From positions 868,001 to 932,000 of the forward strand of contig NZ_JAJVKV010000005.1 in the NCBI RefSeq assembly GCF_024198175.1: DNA of 64,000 nt. The letters run 5' to 3'. A model generated the notes under the pieces. The model saw only the letters and a program-made list of their open reading frames with translations. It was not told where the DNA came from and searched no databases. Position numbers and translations under genes: made by a program. The stretch comes from Pyxidicoccus xibeiensis (GTDB lineage: Bacteria > Myxococcota > Myxococcia > Myxococcales > Myxococcaceae). This document shows, one piece after another, positions 36,372 through 44,339 of this stretch (positions are counted from its first letter, which is position 1; every line of letters begins with the position of its first letter).

Positions 36372-36493
36372 GGGCGCATCCTCTCCGCTTCGGAGTGGAA
36401 CGCAATGCCCGCTGCATCCTTCGCGAGGCGCAATGCCCAGGGCACGGAGTGCCCGACCAACTGGATGGCGACGGGGGCTTGCAAGGCATGCAT
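36368..36493 (-). pseudogene. Truncated copy of the kinase-partner gene
   Basis: The 41-codon frame reads PVAIQLVGHSVPWALRLAK, matching PVTLELLGHANPWALLLAK of the intact partner at 33448-33942. Homology ends after about 35 residues. It lies downstream of kinase 2 in the same orientation and position as the intact gene after kinase 1. The end overlaps the lipoate ligase start by 4 bases. It is best read as a truncated duplicate; a functional small protein is less likely. Confidence 0.65.
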
Positions 36494-36590
36494 GGAAGAG
36501 GTGGCTGCGCTGGCGCAATGCCTTCGGGGCCAGGCAGGTCCGAGGGAGGACGAGCGAGGCAAGACGACGTTGCCATCCTACCCCCGGTCG

Positions 36591-38012
36591 TCATGGGTGG
36601 TCATCTTGAGTCGCCGGCCCCGAAGTCGCGGGGCGTGGGGGCGGGTAGACGGGGGTGTAGCAAGCCCCCCTGTATACGTAGTTACCAGTCTCGTCACAGT
36701 CCGTCGGCGCGATGGCCAGCTTTCTCCAGCATCCACCGTTGATGACGAGGTGCGTCCGGTGGGGACAACGGCCCGTGGCATCTGGCCGGGTCTGTCCTGG
36801 CACGAGCTTCGGTGGACTGTCCACGGAGATGGCCGACCAGGTGGACGGGGCCCGCACGGGGGCCACTGGAGCCGTCAGCGCGGTGTCTCCGACGGCCACG
36901 GTGCCACCATCCCTTGACTCCTCAGACTCAGAGGCGCTGGCCTCGGCGGGCTCCTGTGCCGAAGGACTGCTCAGCATCCATCCAACGCCCAAAGCGAGTG
37001 ACGCTGCCAGGCCGGCACCCACAATCCTGACACGCCAGCCTGCGGGCGGGGCTCGAATGCGTGGCGGCACGCCGTCGGTTGCAGGCGTCTGCCGGAGGAA
37101 GAGCGGCTCATCGGCCTCCGGCCCCGCGCGTCGAGCAGCCCGCTCCAGCGCCACCGCGAGCTCTCGAGCCGTACCGCGCGCCTCTGGGGTGGGGGAGAGC
37201 ATCCGCGACACGAGGGCGCTCAGTTCCTCGCAGCAGCGCGCGTTGTGCGCACGCGGTGACGGAGGCGCAGTGCCCTCCAGGTACCAGCGGCGCGAGGCGT
37301 CGTCCGCCGCATCCACCGAGAAAGGGTAGTCCTCCGTGACGACGCGCCAGGCGGTGACGCCCAGCCCGAAGACGTCATCCGCGGGCCCGGGTGCATAGGG
37401 CACGGACATGTCTCCCTGGCGGAGAAGCACGTGCCGCCAGGCCTCCGGCGAGCGATACGAAGGCGTCCCCGGGGGAAACGGCGGCGGGGTCAGCGTGGCG
37501 GCCCCGATGAAGTGCCCGGAGCCGAAGTCGGTGAGGAAGACACGGCCGTCGGAGTGCCGCACCAGCACGTTGTCGCCCTTGACGTCGCGGTGCACGCCTC
37601 CCGCCGCATGTGTCGCCTCCAGCGCTCGTGCCAGCACGGCGAGAAGCCGGAGCAGCTGACGGGAGGAGGGCTGGTACGCACTGGCCCAGGCGTACAGCGA
37701 CACGCCTTCCACCCACTCCATGGCGAGGTAGGGGTAGCGCGTGCCCCTCGCGTCCTTCCAGGACCCGGAGCCCCACAGGCGGGGGACGGCCGGGTGGTCG
37801 ACACGGGACAGGAGCTCCTCCTCACGCGGGAAGCGGGCATCGCGAGGGTAGAGGGCCAGCTTGAGGGCGACGGGGCTCGGGGCATCGGGCTCGATGCCCA
37901 CGGCCAGGTAGGCGGCCCCATAGGTGCTCATGCCCATGCGGCTGACCACGCGCCAGGGACCGACCTGGGTGCCCGGAGGAAGACACGCCGGATTCAGGGG
38001 GCCAGAGTCCAT
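36591..38012 (-). CDS. Membrane-anchored Ser/Thr protein kinase, copy 2
   Basis: This paralogue has exactly 473 residues like copy 1, with most positions identical by eye. Catalytic HRDVKGDN and DFG remain. The Gly loop, however, reads GMSTYGAAY, with the second Gly changed to Ser and the usual Val to Ala, so ATP binding may be weakened. The membrane helix and the outer Cys motifs (CPHRTHLVINGGCWRKL, YRGACYTPVYPPPRP) are kept. The juxtamembrane segment is the most diverged part. Its downstream partner gene is reduced to a remnant. Confidence 0.88.
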   Translation of the reverse strand: MDSGPLNPACLPPGTQVGPWRVVSRMGMSTYGAAYLAVGIEPDAPSPVALKLALYPRDARFPREEELLSRVDHPAVPRLWGSGSWKDARGTRYPYLAMEWVEGVSLYAWASAYQPSSRQLLRLLAVLARALEATHAAGGVHRDVKGDNVLVRHSDGRVFLTDFGSGHFIGAATLTPPPFPPGTPSYRSPEAWRHVLLRQGDMSVPYAPGPADDVFGLGVTAWRVVTEDYPFSVDAADDASRRWYLEGTAPPSPRAHNARCCEELSALVSRMLSPTPEARGTARELAVALERAARRAGPEADEPLFLRQTPATDGVPPRIRAPPAGWRVRIVGAGLAASLALGVGWMLSSPSAQEPAEASASESEESRDGGTVAVGDTALTAPVAPVRAPSTWSAISVDSPPKLVPGQTRPDATGRCPHRTHLVINGGCWRKLAIAPTDCDETGNYVYRGACYTPVYPPPRPATSGPATQDDHP

Positions 38013-38115
38013 GAGGTGCCTCGTGCGGTGGCGGTGTGTCCGCCCACGCGGAGGCTACTCGGGGAGTAGGCCGAAGTCAGCACTATCCCCCAGGTTCATG
38101 CGTCCATCCCGCTGC
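38013..38115. repeat. Duplicated upstream segment of kinase 2
   Basis: This is the second copy of the segment at 35368-35470. The dyad CTACTC-GGG-GAGTAG is at 38055-38069, 43 bases before the kinase start as in copy 1. Conservation of this block against drift in the flanks suggests that it is functional. Confidence 0.65.
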
Positions 38116-38145
38116 CGCCGTACGGCGGTCCACGGGACAAGCCTC

Positions 38146-38838
38146 TCAGCGCTTCACGCGGTACCGCAGCCAGAGCAGGTCACCCTTTCGCCGCCGCATG
38201 GAGATGAGCTCCAGCGGTCGAGCCACGGCGCGTCCCTCCTTCGCGTCGAAGAGCGACGGGGTGCCGATGCCGCCGTCCGCGACGGGCACAAGCAGCAGGC
38301 TCAGCTCGTCGATGAGGTCCGCGGCCAGGAAGGAGCCGTTGATCTTCCCGCCTCCTTCCAGCAGCAGCTTCTGGATGCCGAACTCCCGGGCGAGCTTCTG
38401 GAGCACCCGCTTCAGGTTCAACGTCTTTGCACCGCCGAACAGATAGGACACGCCCCGCTGCTGGAGGAAGGCCAGGTAGTCATCGGAGACCTCCTCGGTC
38501 AGCACGGTGATGACGTGCTCCTCGTCGATGGAGCCCGACTTCCAGGTGAGCTTGCCGGACGGGTCCAGCGCGATGGCGTAGGACTCCGCGTCGCGCTTCG
38601 CGATGAAGTCCTTCCGGGGAATCGGCTCCGTGGACTTGCGCTTCGGGACCTTCGACTTCCCGGCGTAGGGCTCCATGGAGACCCGGCCAATCATCCACGC
38701 ATCCGCGCCAAACGTCCTGGCCGCACGCTCGTACTCGGCCGAGGCCTCGTCCTGGAGGTTCCAGCTCTTCGTCACGATGCGCCCGTCGACCGAGGGCACC
38801 ATGTGGCAGATCACATATGGCCGCGCTGCTTTGTTCAT
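38146..38838 (-). CDS. RibD C-terminal/DHFR-like reductase family protein
   Basis: ATG 38838 has GGAG 7 bases upstream; the product has 230 residues. YVICHMVPSVDGRIVT and the NADPH-fold end KLLLEGGGKINGSFLAADLIDELSLLLVP (in parts KLLLEGGGKINGSF and LIDELSLLLVP) match the RibD C-terminal reductase family. Family members reduce pteridine- or pyrimidine-like compounds. It is a stand-alone domain without the deaminase half, so a riboflavin role is not certain. It stands alone as a transcription unit. Confidence 0.8.
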   Translation of the reverse strand: MNKAARPYVICHMVPSVDGRIVTKSWNLQDEASAEYERAARTFGADAWMIGRVSMEPYAGKSKVPKRKSTEPIPRKDFIAKRDAESYAIALDPSGKLTWKSGSIDEEHVITVLTEEVSDDYLAFLQQRGVSYLFGGAKTLNLKRVLQKLAREFGIQKLLLEGGGKINGSFLAADLIDELSLLLVPVADGGIGTPSLFDAKEGRAVARPLELISMRRRKGDLLWLRYRVKR

Positions 38839-39096
38839 CGCTCGTCTCCGCTCCAGACCCATGACGCCGTCGACCATGTCACAGGCCTGGAGCCTGCGCG
38901 GCGGAAGTGGCGCACCGGTGCCACAGGAGTGGGAAGTGCTTGCCCATTCCTGCCCATCGATTCTCCGGTAGCGCACCCGCGCGTGCCTGTCATGGCGTGC
39001 GGGACGTCCAGCAGTCCACGTCCCATGGTCCCCGTGCGCTGGTTTCTTCCTTGCTAGCGACAGTGCGTGGCAGGGGCATCATGCGAGGGGGCCTTC

Positions 39097-41550
39097 GTGG
39101 GACGTGGAGTGGATGGCGGGAAGTCACGACTGGGATGGGGCGCGCTGGTGGCGGGGATGCTGGCGCTGGTGGGCTGCGGCGGAGCGCTCGAAGCCGGCGA
39201 CGTGGATGAGCGGCCACGCGCGCAGGCTCGACAGGCGGTGGATGGGACGTATGTCTTCAACGTGCTCTCGGACGCCACCGTGGACGTGCGCGAGCCGGAC
39301 ACGAACTTCGGCTCCGCGACACGGCTGACGGTGGATGGCTCGCCCGAGCGGCGCACGTACCTGCGCTTCCATGTTTCGGGGCTCGAGGGCCAGCGGGTGA
39401 AGCGCGCCACGCTGCGCATGTACGCGACCGACCCCAGCACGGACGGGCCGGCGGTCTACGCCTCGGCGCATGACTGGAACTTCCGCAACATCACCTGGAA
39501 CAACGCCCCGCCTCCGCGCGGGCCCGTGCTGGCGGACGTGGGCGCGGTGGCGGACAGCGCCTTCACCGACTGGGACGTGACGGCGTGGGTGCAGGGCATG
39601 GGGGACTACGGCTTCGTGCTCGTCTCCACCACCGATGACGGTGTCGTCTTCCTGTCGGACAACGGGACGGGCGACGAGCGCGACCCCCAGCTCGTGCTGG
39701 AGCTGGAGCCCTGCGCCACGCCGCGCCCGGCCGTCTTCGAGCCCGAACTGGACACGACGGTGGCGGAGGCCACGCCGGACACGGGGGAGCCGAACCATGC
39801 CCTGCTCGTGGCGGACGGCTCGCCGCGCAGCGAGGCCTGGCTGTTCTTCCGAGTGGCCACGGACCGGCCCATCCGGAATGCACGCCTTCGCCTGCACGTG
39901 CGCGATGGCTCGTCGGACGGCCCGGCGCTCCATCGCGTCTCGTCGTCCTGGGCGGGTGGCGCCGTCACCTGGAACACCCGGCCGGCGCTGGAGGGCGCGC
40001 CGCTGGCGGACCTGGGCGCGGTGCGGACGGGCTCCTGGGTGGAGCTGGACGTGAGCAGCGCGGTGACGGGGCCTGGGACGTACGGCTTTGCCCTGGTGCC
40101 CACGAGCGGTGACGGTATGGACTTCACCTCGCGCGAGGGCGCGGCGGGCTTCCGGCCCGAGCTGGTGCTCTCCCTGGACGCGCCGTCCTGCGCCTACGCG
40201 GGTGACGGCATCGGCGGCACCGTGGCGTGGACGCGTCAGATTGGTGGAGGCGGGGACGAGGAGCTGCGCGCCATGGCTCCGGACGGCAGCGGCGGCTACG
40301 TGGTGCTCGGTGAGTTCTGGGCGCGTGGCAGCAGCCTCCCGGCAGACTACGGCACGGGCCCGCTGCCGAATGGGTACGGCATGGCGCTGGCGCGCTACCG
40401 GGCGGACAGCACGCCCGTCTGGACGCGGGCCTTCCCCGGGCAGGGGCTGTCGGCCACCGCTGTCGCCGTCGCCGGAGATGGGAGCATCTTCGTGGCGGGC
40501 GCCTACTACGGGCCACTGGACCTGGGGGCCGGGGCGCTGCCTCCCGTGGAGCCCGGCGCGACGAACCTCTTCGTCGCGCGGTTCTCTTCGAACGGCCAGA
40601 CGCTGTGGAGCCGGGGCTTCGCGGCGACGCGCGGAGGCGTTGCCGGGCGCGCGTTCCCCTACGCGGTGGCGGTGGATGCCCAGGGCGAGGTGGCGGTGAC
40701 GGGAGCCTTCGTCGGGCTGCTGGACCTGGGCGGAGGGGTGCTCGTCTCCGGCCCCGGGGCGTCCGGAGCGGGCGAGTCGATGGACGGCCTGTTCCTGGCC
40801 CGCTTCCGCGCGGACGGCTCGCACCGGTGGTCGAAGGCCGTCCCGAGCGGCATGACGGAAGTCACCGTGGGACAGGTGCTCGCCATGGACCGCGAAGGAG
40901 GCGTCGTGGTGGGCGGCATGCTGGCGGGAGGCACGGATCTTGGGAGTGGCGCGGTGGCCGGGACCTCGCTCTTCGTGGCGCGGTACTCCAGCGCCGGTGC
41001 GCTCCTCTGGCAGCGGGTGCTGTCGGGGGCCGCGGGCTCGATGGCGGGCCTGGGCGTGTCCGGTGACCGGGTCTTCTTCGCCGGGCAGTTCCAGGGTGCC
41101 TTCACGTTCGGCGGGCAGGCGTACACGCAGGTGGCCAGCGGAGACTTCTACCAGCCGGACTACGACGTCTTCCTGGGGGCGGTGAGCCTGGCGGGCGGGG
41201 ACGTGTGGCTGCGGCACCTGGGCACGTCGGGCGCGGAGTTCTCCTACGCGCTGTCGGTGGGGCCGGAGGGGCAGGTGGTGCTGGTGGGCGCACTGAGCCG
41301 GCCCATGGACTTCGGCTCCGCTTCGCTGGGCACGGGGACGAACTTCGTCGGCGCCTTCAGCTCCGAGGGAGCGGTCCGCTGGGTGCGCTCCTTCGGCCGG
41401 GTGCCGCTGGAGGAGGCCGCCGTGCTGAGCACGGGGGAGGTGCTCACCGGCATGCGCTTCAGTCAGCCGGAGCGGTTGACGATTGACGGGAGCGAGTACG
41501 AGCAGGTGAACGCGTCGCAGGACTTCCTGCTGCTGAAGCTGCGGCCGTAG
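39097..41550 (+). CDS. Secreted lipoprotein with two DNRLRE domains and a beta-propeller
   Basis: GTG 39097 follows GAGGGGG and encodes 817 residues with lipobox LALVGC. Two tandem DNRLRE (CBM96-like) domains follow: VRATLRMY-type and WNNAPPPRGPVLADVGAVAD in the first, WNTRPALEGAPLADLGAVRT in the second. About 430 residues of repeats such as GSIFVAGAYYGPLDLGAG and LWSRGFAATRGGVAGRAFP resemble SBBP-type propeller blades. It is probably on the cell surface and may bind polysaccharide. No catalytic residues are evident. Confidence 0.75.
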   Translation: MGRGVDGGKSRLGWGALVAGMLALVGCGGALEAGDVDERPRAQARQAVDGTYVFNVLSDATVDVREPDTNFGSATRLTVDGSPERRTYLRFHVSGLEGQRVKRATLRMYATDPSTDGPAVYASAHDWNFRNITWNNAPPPRGPVLADVGAVADSAFTDWDVTAWVQGMGDYGFVLVSTTDDGVVFLSDNGTGDERDPQLVLELEPCATPRPAVFEPELDTTVAEATPDTGEPNHALLVADGSPRSEAWLFFRVATDRPIRNARLRLHVRDGSSDGPALHRVSSSWAGGAVTWNTRPALEGAPLADLGAVRTGSWVELDVSSAVTGPGTYGFALVPTSGDGMDFTSREGAAGFRPELVLSLDAPSCAYAGDGIGGTVAWTRQIGGGGDEELRAMAPDGSGGYVVLGEFWARGSSLPADYGTGPLPNGYGMALARYRADSTPVWTRAFPGQGLSATAVAVAGDGSIFVAGAYYGPLDLGAGALPPVEPGATNLFVARFSSNGQTLWSRGFAATRGGVAGRAFPYAVAVDAQGEVAVTGAFVGLLDLGGGVLVSGPGASGAGESMDGLFLARFRADGSHRWSKAVPSGMTEVTVGQVLAMDREGGVVVGGMLAGGTDLGSGAVAGTSLFVARYSSAGALLWQRVLSGAAGSMAGLGVSGDRVFFAGQFQGAFTFGGQAYTQVASGDFYQPDYDVFLGAVSLAGGDVWLRHLGTSGAEFSYALSVGPEGQVVLVGALSRPMDFGSASLGTGTNFVGAFSSEGAVRWVRSFGRVPLEEAAVLSTGEVLTGMRFSQPERLTIDGSEYEQVNASQDFLLLKLRP

Positions 41551-41596
41551 CAGTCCGGGACCGGCCCTGCCCGCGCACTGCGTGGGCAGGTGCCCC

Positions 41597-42118
41597 CTAA
41601 CTTCCGCCTCCGGTGAAGAAGCCGCCGAAGGCGACGAGAAAGGCGAAGGTGAGCGCAATTCCTGCTCCGACCATGAGGACGAGCGCGAGCAGCACGCCCA
41701 CCACCCACAGCGTGGAGGCGCGGCGCGTCTGGTGAGGCGAGTCCAGGTGCTGCTCCAGGAGGCGCACGTTGCGCAGGTTGGCCTTGAAGCCCGCGTCGAA
41801 GAGGTCGCCGACCAGGGGCACCGCGCCCACCAGCACCTCGATGCCCACGTTGCCGAGCATCCGTCCCAGCACCGCGGGCGGCGCACCCAGCCGCGCGGCC
41901 TGGAGCACGACGTAGGCGGACATCAGTCCTCCGGCCGCGTCGCCCACGCCCGGAATCAGGCCGAGCACCGCGTCCCAGCCCACCCGCACTCCGAAGGGCA
42001 GCGGGATGGAGGCGTCCAGCGTGTGTGACAGCCAGCGCAGCTGTTCGAGCGACTTCGCGTCGCGCGTGGCGAGGGCCGGCGGGGGCGTGGTCCTGGGGAT
42101 GGGAGGGGAGGGGGGCAT
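41597..42118 (-). CDS. DUF4112 membrane protein
   Basis: This 173-residue protein has the DUF4112 signature: LSHTLDASIPLPFGVRVGWD, AVLGLIPGVGDAAGGLMSAY, VLVGAVPLVGDLFDAGFKAN and NLRNVRLLE. Two hydrophobic segments lie near the middle and the C-terminus (LWVVGVLLALVLMVGAGIAL). The function is unknown. The N-terminus is Pro-rich. It converges with the DNRLRE protein gene, the ends being 46 bases apart. Confidence 0.85.
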   Translation of the reverse strand: MPPSPPIPRTTPPPALATRDAKSLEQLRWLSHTLDASIPLPFGVRVGWDAVLGLIPGVGDAAGGLMSAYVVLQAARLGAPPAVLGRMLGNVGIEVLVGAVPLVGDLFDAGFKANLRNVRLLEQHLDSPHQTRRASTLWVVGVLLALVLMVGAGIALTFAFLVAFGGFFTGGGS

Positions 42119-42305
42119 CAGGTATCAGCGGGCGTAGCGTGGAGGAGCCGGCGGCGAGTCTAGCCCACCGGGCGCGCCCATGCTCCGGGCCTCGTCCTTC
42201 CACGTGGGTTGTCCCCGGCGCAGCCACACCGTGAGCCCGATGGCGAGCCCCACGGTGGTTGAGTCTGCTCCTGACGAGGAGGCGCGTATTCTCCAGGGGC
42301 TGAAT

Positions 42306-42322
42306 CGGTTCCTGACGAACCG
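42306..42322. repeat. Small inverted repeat before the DUF6310 pseudogene
   Basis: CGGTTC and GAACCG form a perfect 6-bp dyad with a 5-base spacer, 51 bases upstream of the pseudogene start. It may be an operator or a weak terminator. Confidence 0.3.
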
Positions 42323-42372
42323 GCTTGGGACCAGGTGCGCAAGCGCGTTGGCTCGACTGAAAAGACGTAGCC

Positions 42373-42878
42373 ATGCGACTTGGCGCCTGCGCCGCACTCA
42401 TCCCCTTCCTCTCTGCGTGCGCCACGAGCGCGCCGAGCCCGAGAGAGTCGGCGTCCCGGAATCCGAGGATCGCCAACCTCCAGCGAGCGGCGACGCTGCC
42501 GTTGAGGGACGGAGGGCGTTGCGCCGTCAACGAAGCTTCCAACCATGGCCCATGCTGGCGGAGCGGTGCTTTCAGGCGCTCGACCATGACCGCATCCGGT
42601 TCAATGACCCTACGGGACGCTGCGCGGTCGCCTCTGCGGGCGCGGCTGCCTTGGGAATCGGACTCTGTGTCCTGGTGGCGCCGGAGATTGTTGTGGGCGC
42701 AGTGACTTTCTCCGAGGTCAGGTGATCAGAGATCAGGTGCCGAAGATACGGATTGAACGCGCCCTCGCTCTGGCCTGCGGATTTGACTTCCAAGTCGGTG
42801 TGCGCAGCGCATCAAGAGGCGCTGGAAGTTACGGCCCCGGATCTCAAGGGCCTTATCGTCGTCATGGACTGGTGCTGA
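42373..42878 (+). pseudogene. Decayed DUF6310-type toxin-like lipoprotein gene
   Basis: The N-terminal frame (42373) gives a lipoprotein leader with lipobox LSAC and continues to RCAVNEAS. One base is then missing near 42540, and the next frame carries QPWPMLAERCFQALDHDRIRF and AALGIGLCVLVAPEIVVGAV, matching the conserved N-terminal half of myxobacterial DUF6310 proteins as I recall them. After about 42705 the middle is gone; RIERALALACGFDFQVGVRS and, after another shift near 42809, HQEALEVTAPDLKGLIVVMDWC are the C-terminal end. It is therefore an internally deleted, frameshifted toxin-like gene. The DUF5953 gene starts 2 bases later. Confidence 0.75.
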
Positions 42879-42879
42879 G

Positions 42880-43644
42880 ATGATAGCCAAACGAAAAATC
42901 ACCCTCATCGTCTATGCACCTGCGCTTGTGGAGAGCGACAACCGCCCTGTGGCCGTGGTTCATGGGATGGAGCGTTCATTCCCTGGTCTGCGCCTGGAGT
43001 GGAAGGTTTCCGAAGACGGGCGCCCCATCGCATTGTCTCAGCGCGACGTGTGGCTCGCAGAAGAAATCAAAGACGGCGGTTTCCCTCTCGTATGCAACGG
43101 TGACGAGAGCTACCCCGTGATGATTTCCGGATGGGAACTACCAGCGGGCAGTTCGCCGGGTGGTCAGGCACAATTTGAAGTCCATGCGGAGCTGCCACTG
43201 GACGCAGGAGGGGGCGCGGCGGTGAAGGATGTGCTGGAGGCCGTCGCGGAAAGCGCACGCGCGTATTGGGGGCATGCGACGCCGTTCAGGGCAAGCGTGG
43301 ACATCGCGCGCCAAACACGCGATTCGGTTCACAAGCCAGGGGTCCCGCCCCGGGGGCTGCCAGCACTCAAGCTGCCAGAGAAGATCAGCTCGCCTGAGAT
43401 TCCGCATCGCCTGGGTTGGCTGAACTACTGGTCGGCCGCTGCCGCGCGGGCCATCGGGTTCCCGGACCCTGCGCGCGACGCCGAGTTGTTGTCGCGGGCG
43501 CGGCGCACGGCATCGGGCGGCTGGGTCGTGCGGCTCACCGACGCGCCGCTCGACCTGGACAACCCCGCCCATCTGGAAGCGCTCCTGCGCGCTTATGATC
43601 GCTTCCCGGAGATTGGCGGACGTGGCCATCGCGCGCCGCCTTGA
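42880..43644 (+). CDS. DUF5953 protein, putative immunity partner
   Basis: ATG 42880 follows the pseudogene's ending TGA by one base. The 254-residue product starts IAKRKITLIVYAPALVESDN and contains ERSFPGLRLEWKVSEDGRPI, SRARRTASGGWVVRLTDAPL and LDLDNPAHLEALLRAYDRFP. I recall this as DUF5953, found in myxobacteria after DUF6310 genes. No signal peptide is seen, so it is probably cytoplasmic, as expected for immunity against a delivered toxin. That role is inference. It is intact while its toxin partner is decayed. Confidence 0.65.
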   Translation: MIAKRKITLIVYAPALVESDNRPVAVVHGMERSFPGLRLEWKVSEDGRPIALSQRDVWLAEEIKDGGFPLVCNGDESYPVMISGWELPAGSSPGGQAQFEVHAELPLDAGGGAAVKDVLEAVAESARAYWGHATPFRASVDIARQTRDSVHKPGVPPRGLPALKLPEKISSPEIPHRLGWLNYWSAAAARAIGFPDPARDAELLSRARRTASGGWVVRLTDAPLDLDNPAHLEALLRAYDRFPEIGGRGHRAPP

Positions 43645-43830
43645 GGCATCCCTCCTGACTCGGGACGGAGTCATCACTGAGTGGGCGGAGGCTACCGGAG
43701 GCGTTGAGGTGGCCTGGTAGGTTCTGCTTGCGGCTGAATGGGTGTTCAGGCATACCTCATTGGCAGCGAAGGAAGCGTTCAAATCAGCCGCCGGGCGTCG
43801 TCGATTGCCCGTCCACAAGACGAGAGAAAC

Positions 43831-44229
43831 ATGATCAACGGGAGTTGTTGCTGCGGAGCGATCAAATTCGAACTGATAAATCCGCCAAGCATGATGGGCA
43901 CCTGTCACTGCTCTCGATGCAGGAAGGTTGGCGCCAGCACCCTTGTCTTCGTGAAGAAGGACGACTTCCGTTGGATTCAAGGACAAGAATTTGTTGCGCG
44001 CTATGAGCCAGAAGCTCCGTACAAACACAGTCGGACATTCTGCAAGCAATGTGGCACCTCTTTGGGCGAGGCTGGGTCACAGCAGGACTCATTCCCAATA
44101 TCGGCCAATTGCTTGGATGCCGATCCCCTGGTCCGGAACACGTTCCATGTGTTTGTGGCTAGCAAGCCCGCGTGGTACGAAATCTGCGATTCTGCAAAGC
44201 AGTTCCAGGAATATCCGACTAGCGGATGA
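43831..44229 (+). CDS. GFA (CENP-V/glutathione-dependent formaldehyde-activating) family protein
   Basis: ATG 43831 follows GAGAGAAAC; the product has 132 residues. Zinc-binding Cys motifs are NGSCCCGAIKFEL, MGTCHCSRCRKVG and HSRTFCKQCGTSL, the pattern of the GFA fold. The reaction is unknown, and many GFA proteins are not formaldehyde enzymes. The gene has clearly lower GC than its neighbours and uses A/T-ending codons, which suggests recent transfer. It is a single gene with no obvious partner. Confidence 0.8.
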   Translation: MINGSCCCGAIKFELINPPSMMGTCHCSRCRKVGASTLVFVKKDDFRWIQGQEFVARYEPEAPYKHSRTFCKQCGTSLGEAGSQQDSFPISANCLDADPLVRNTFHVFVASKPAWYEICDSAKQFQEYPTSG

Positions 44230-44339
44230 CCGCGCCTGAGTGTGCGGCATCCTCTTGGTGCTGAAGACGGAGCTTGCCCCGGCTTCGTGAGGCAGACTTA
44301 CTCCTCGCCCGTCCTCGATGCATGGGAGGGGAGGGTCAC

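Noticed and set aside
42180..42725. Intact gene in the DUF6310 region
   Set aside because: Only the last third is homologous; the first part overlaps a different frame that encodes the lipoprotein leader, so the region is a frameshifted pseudogene.
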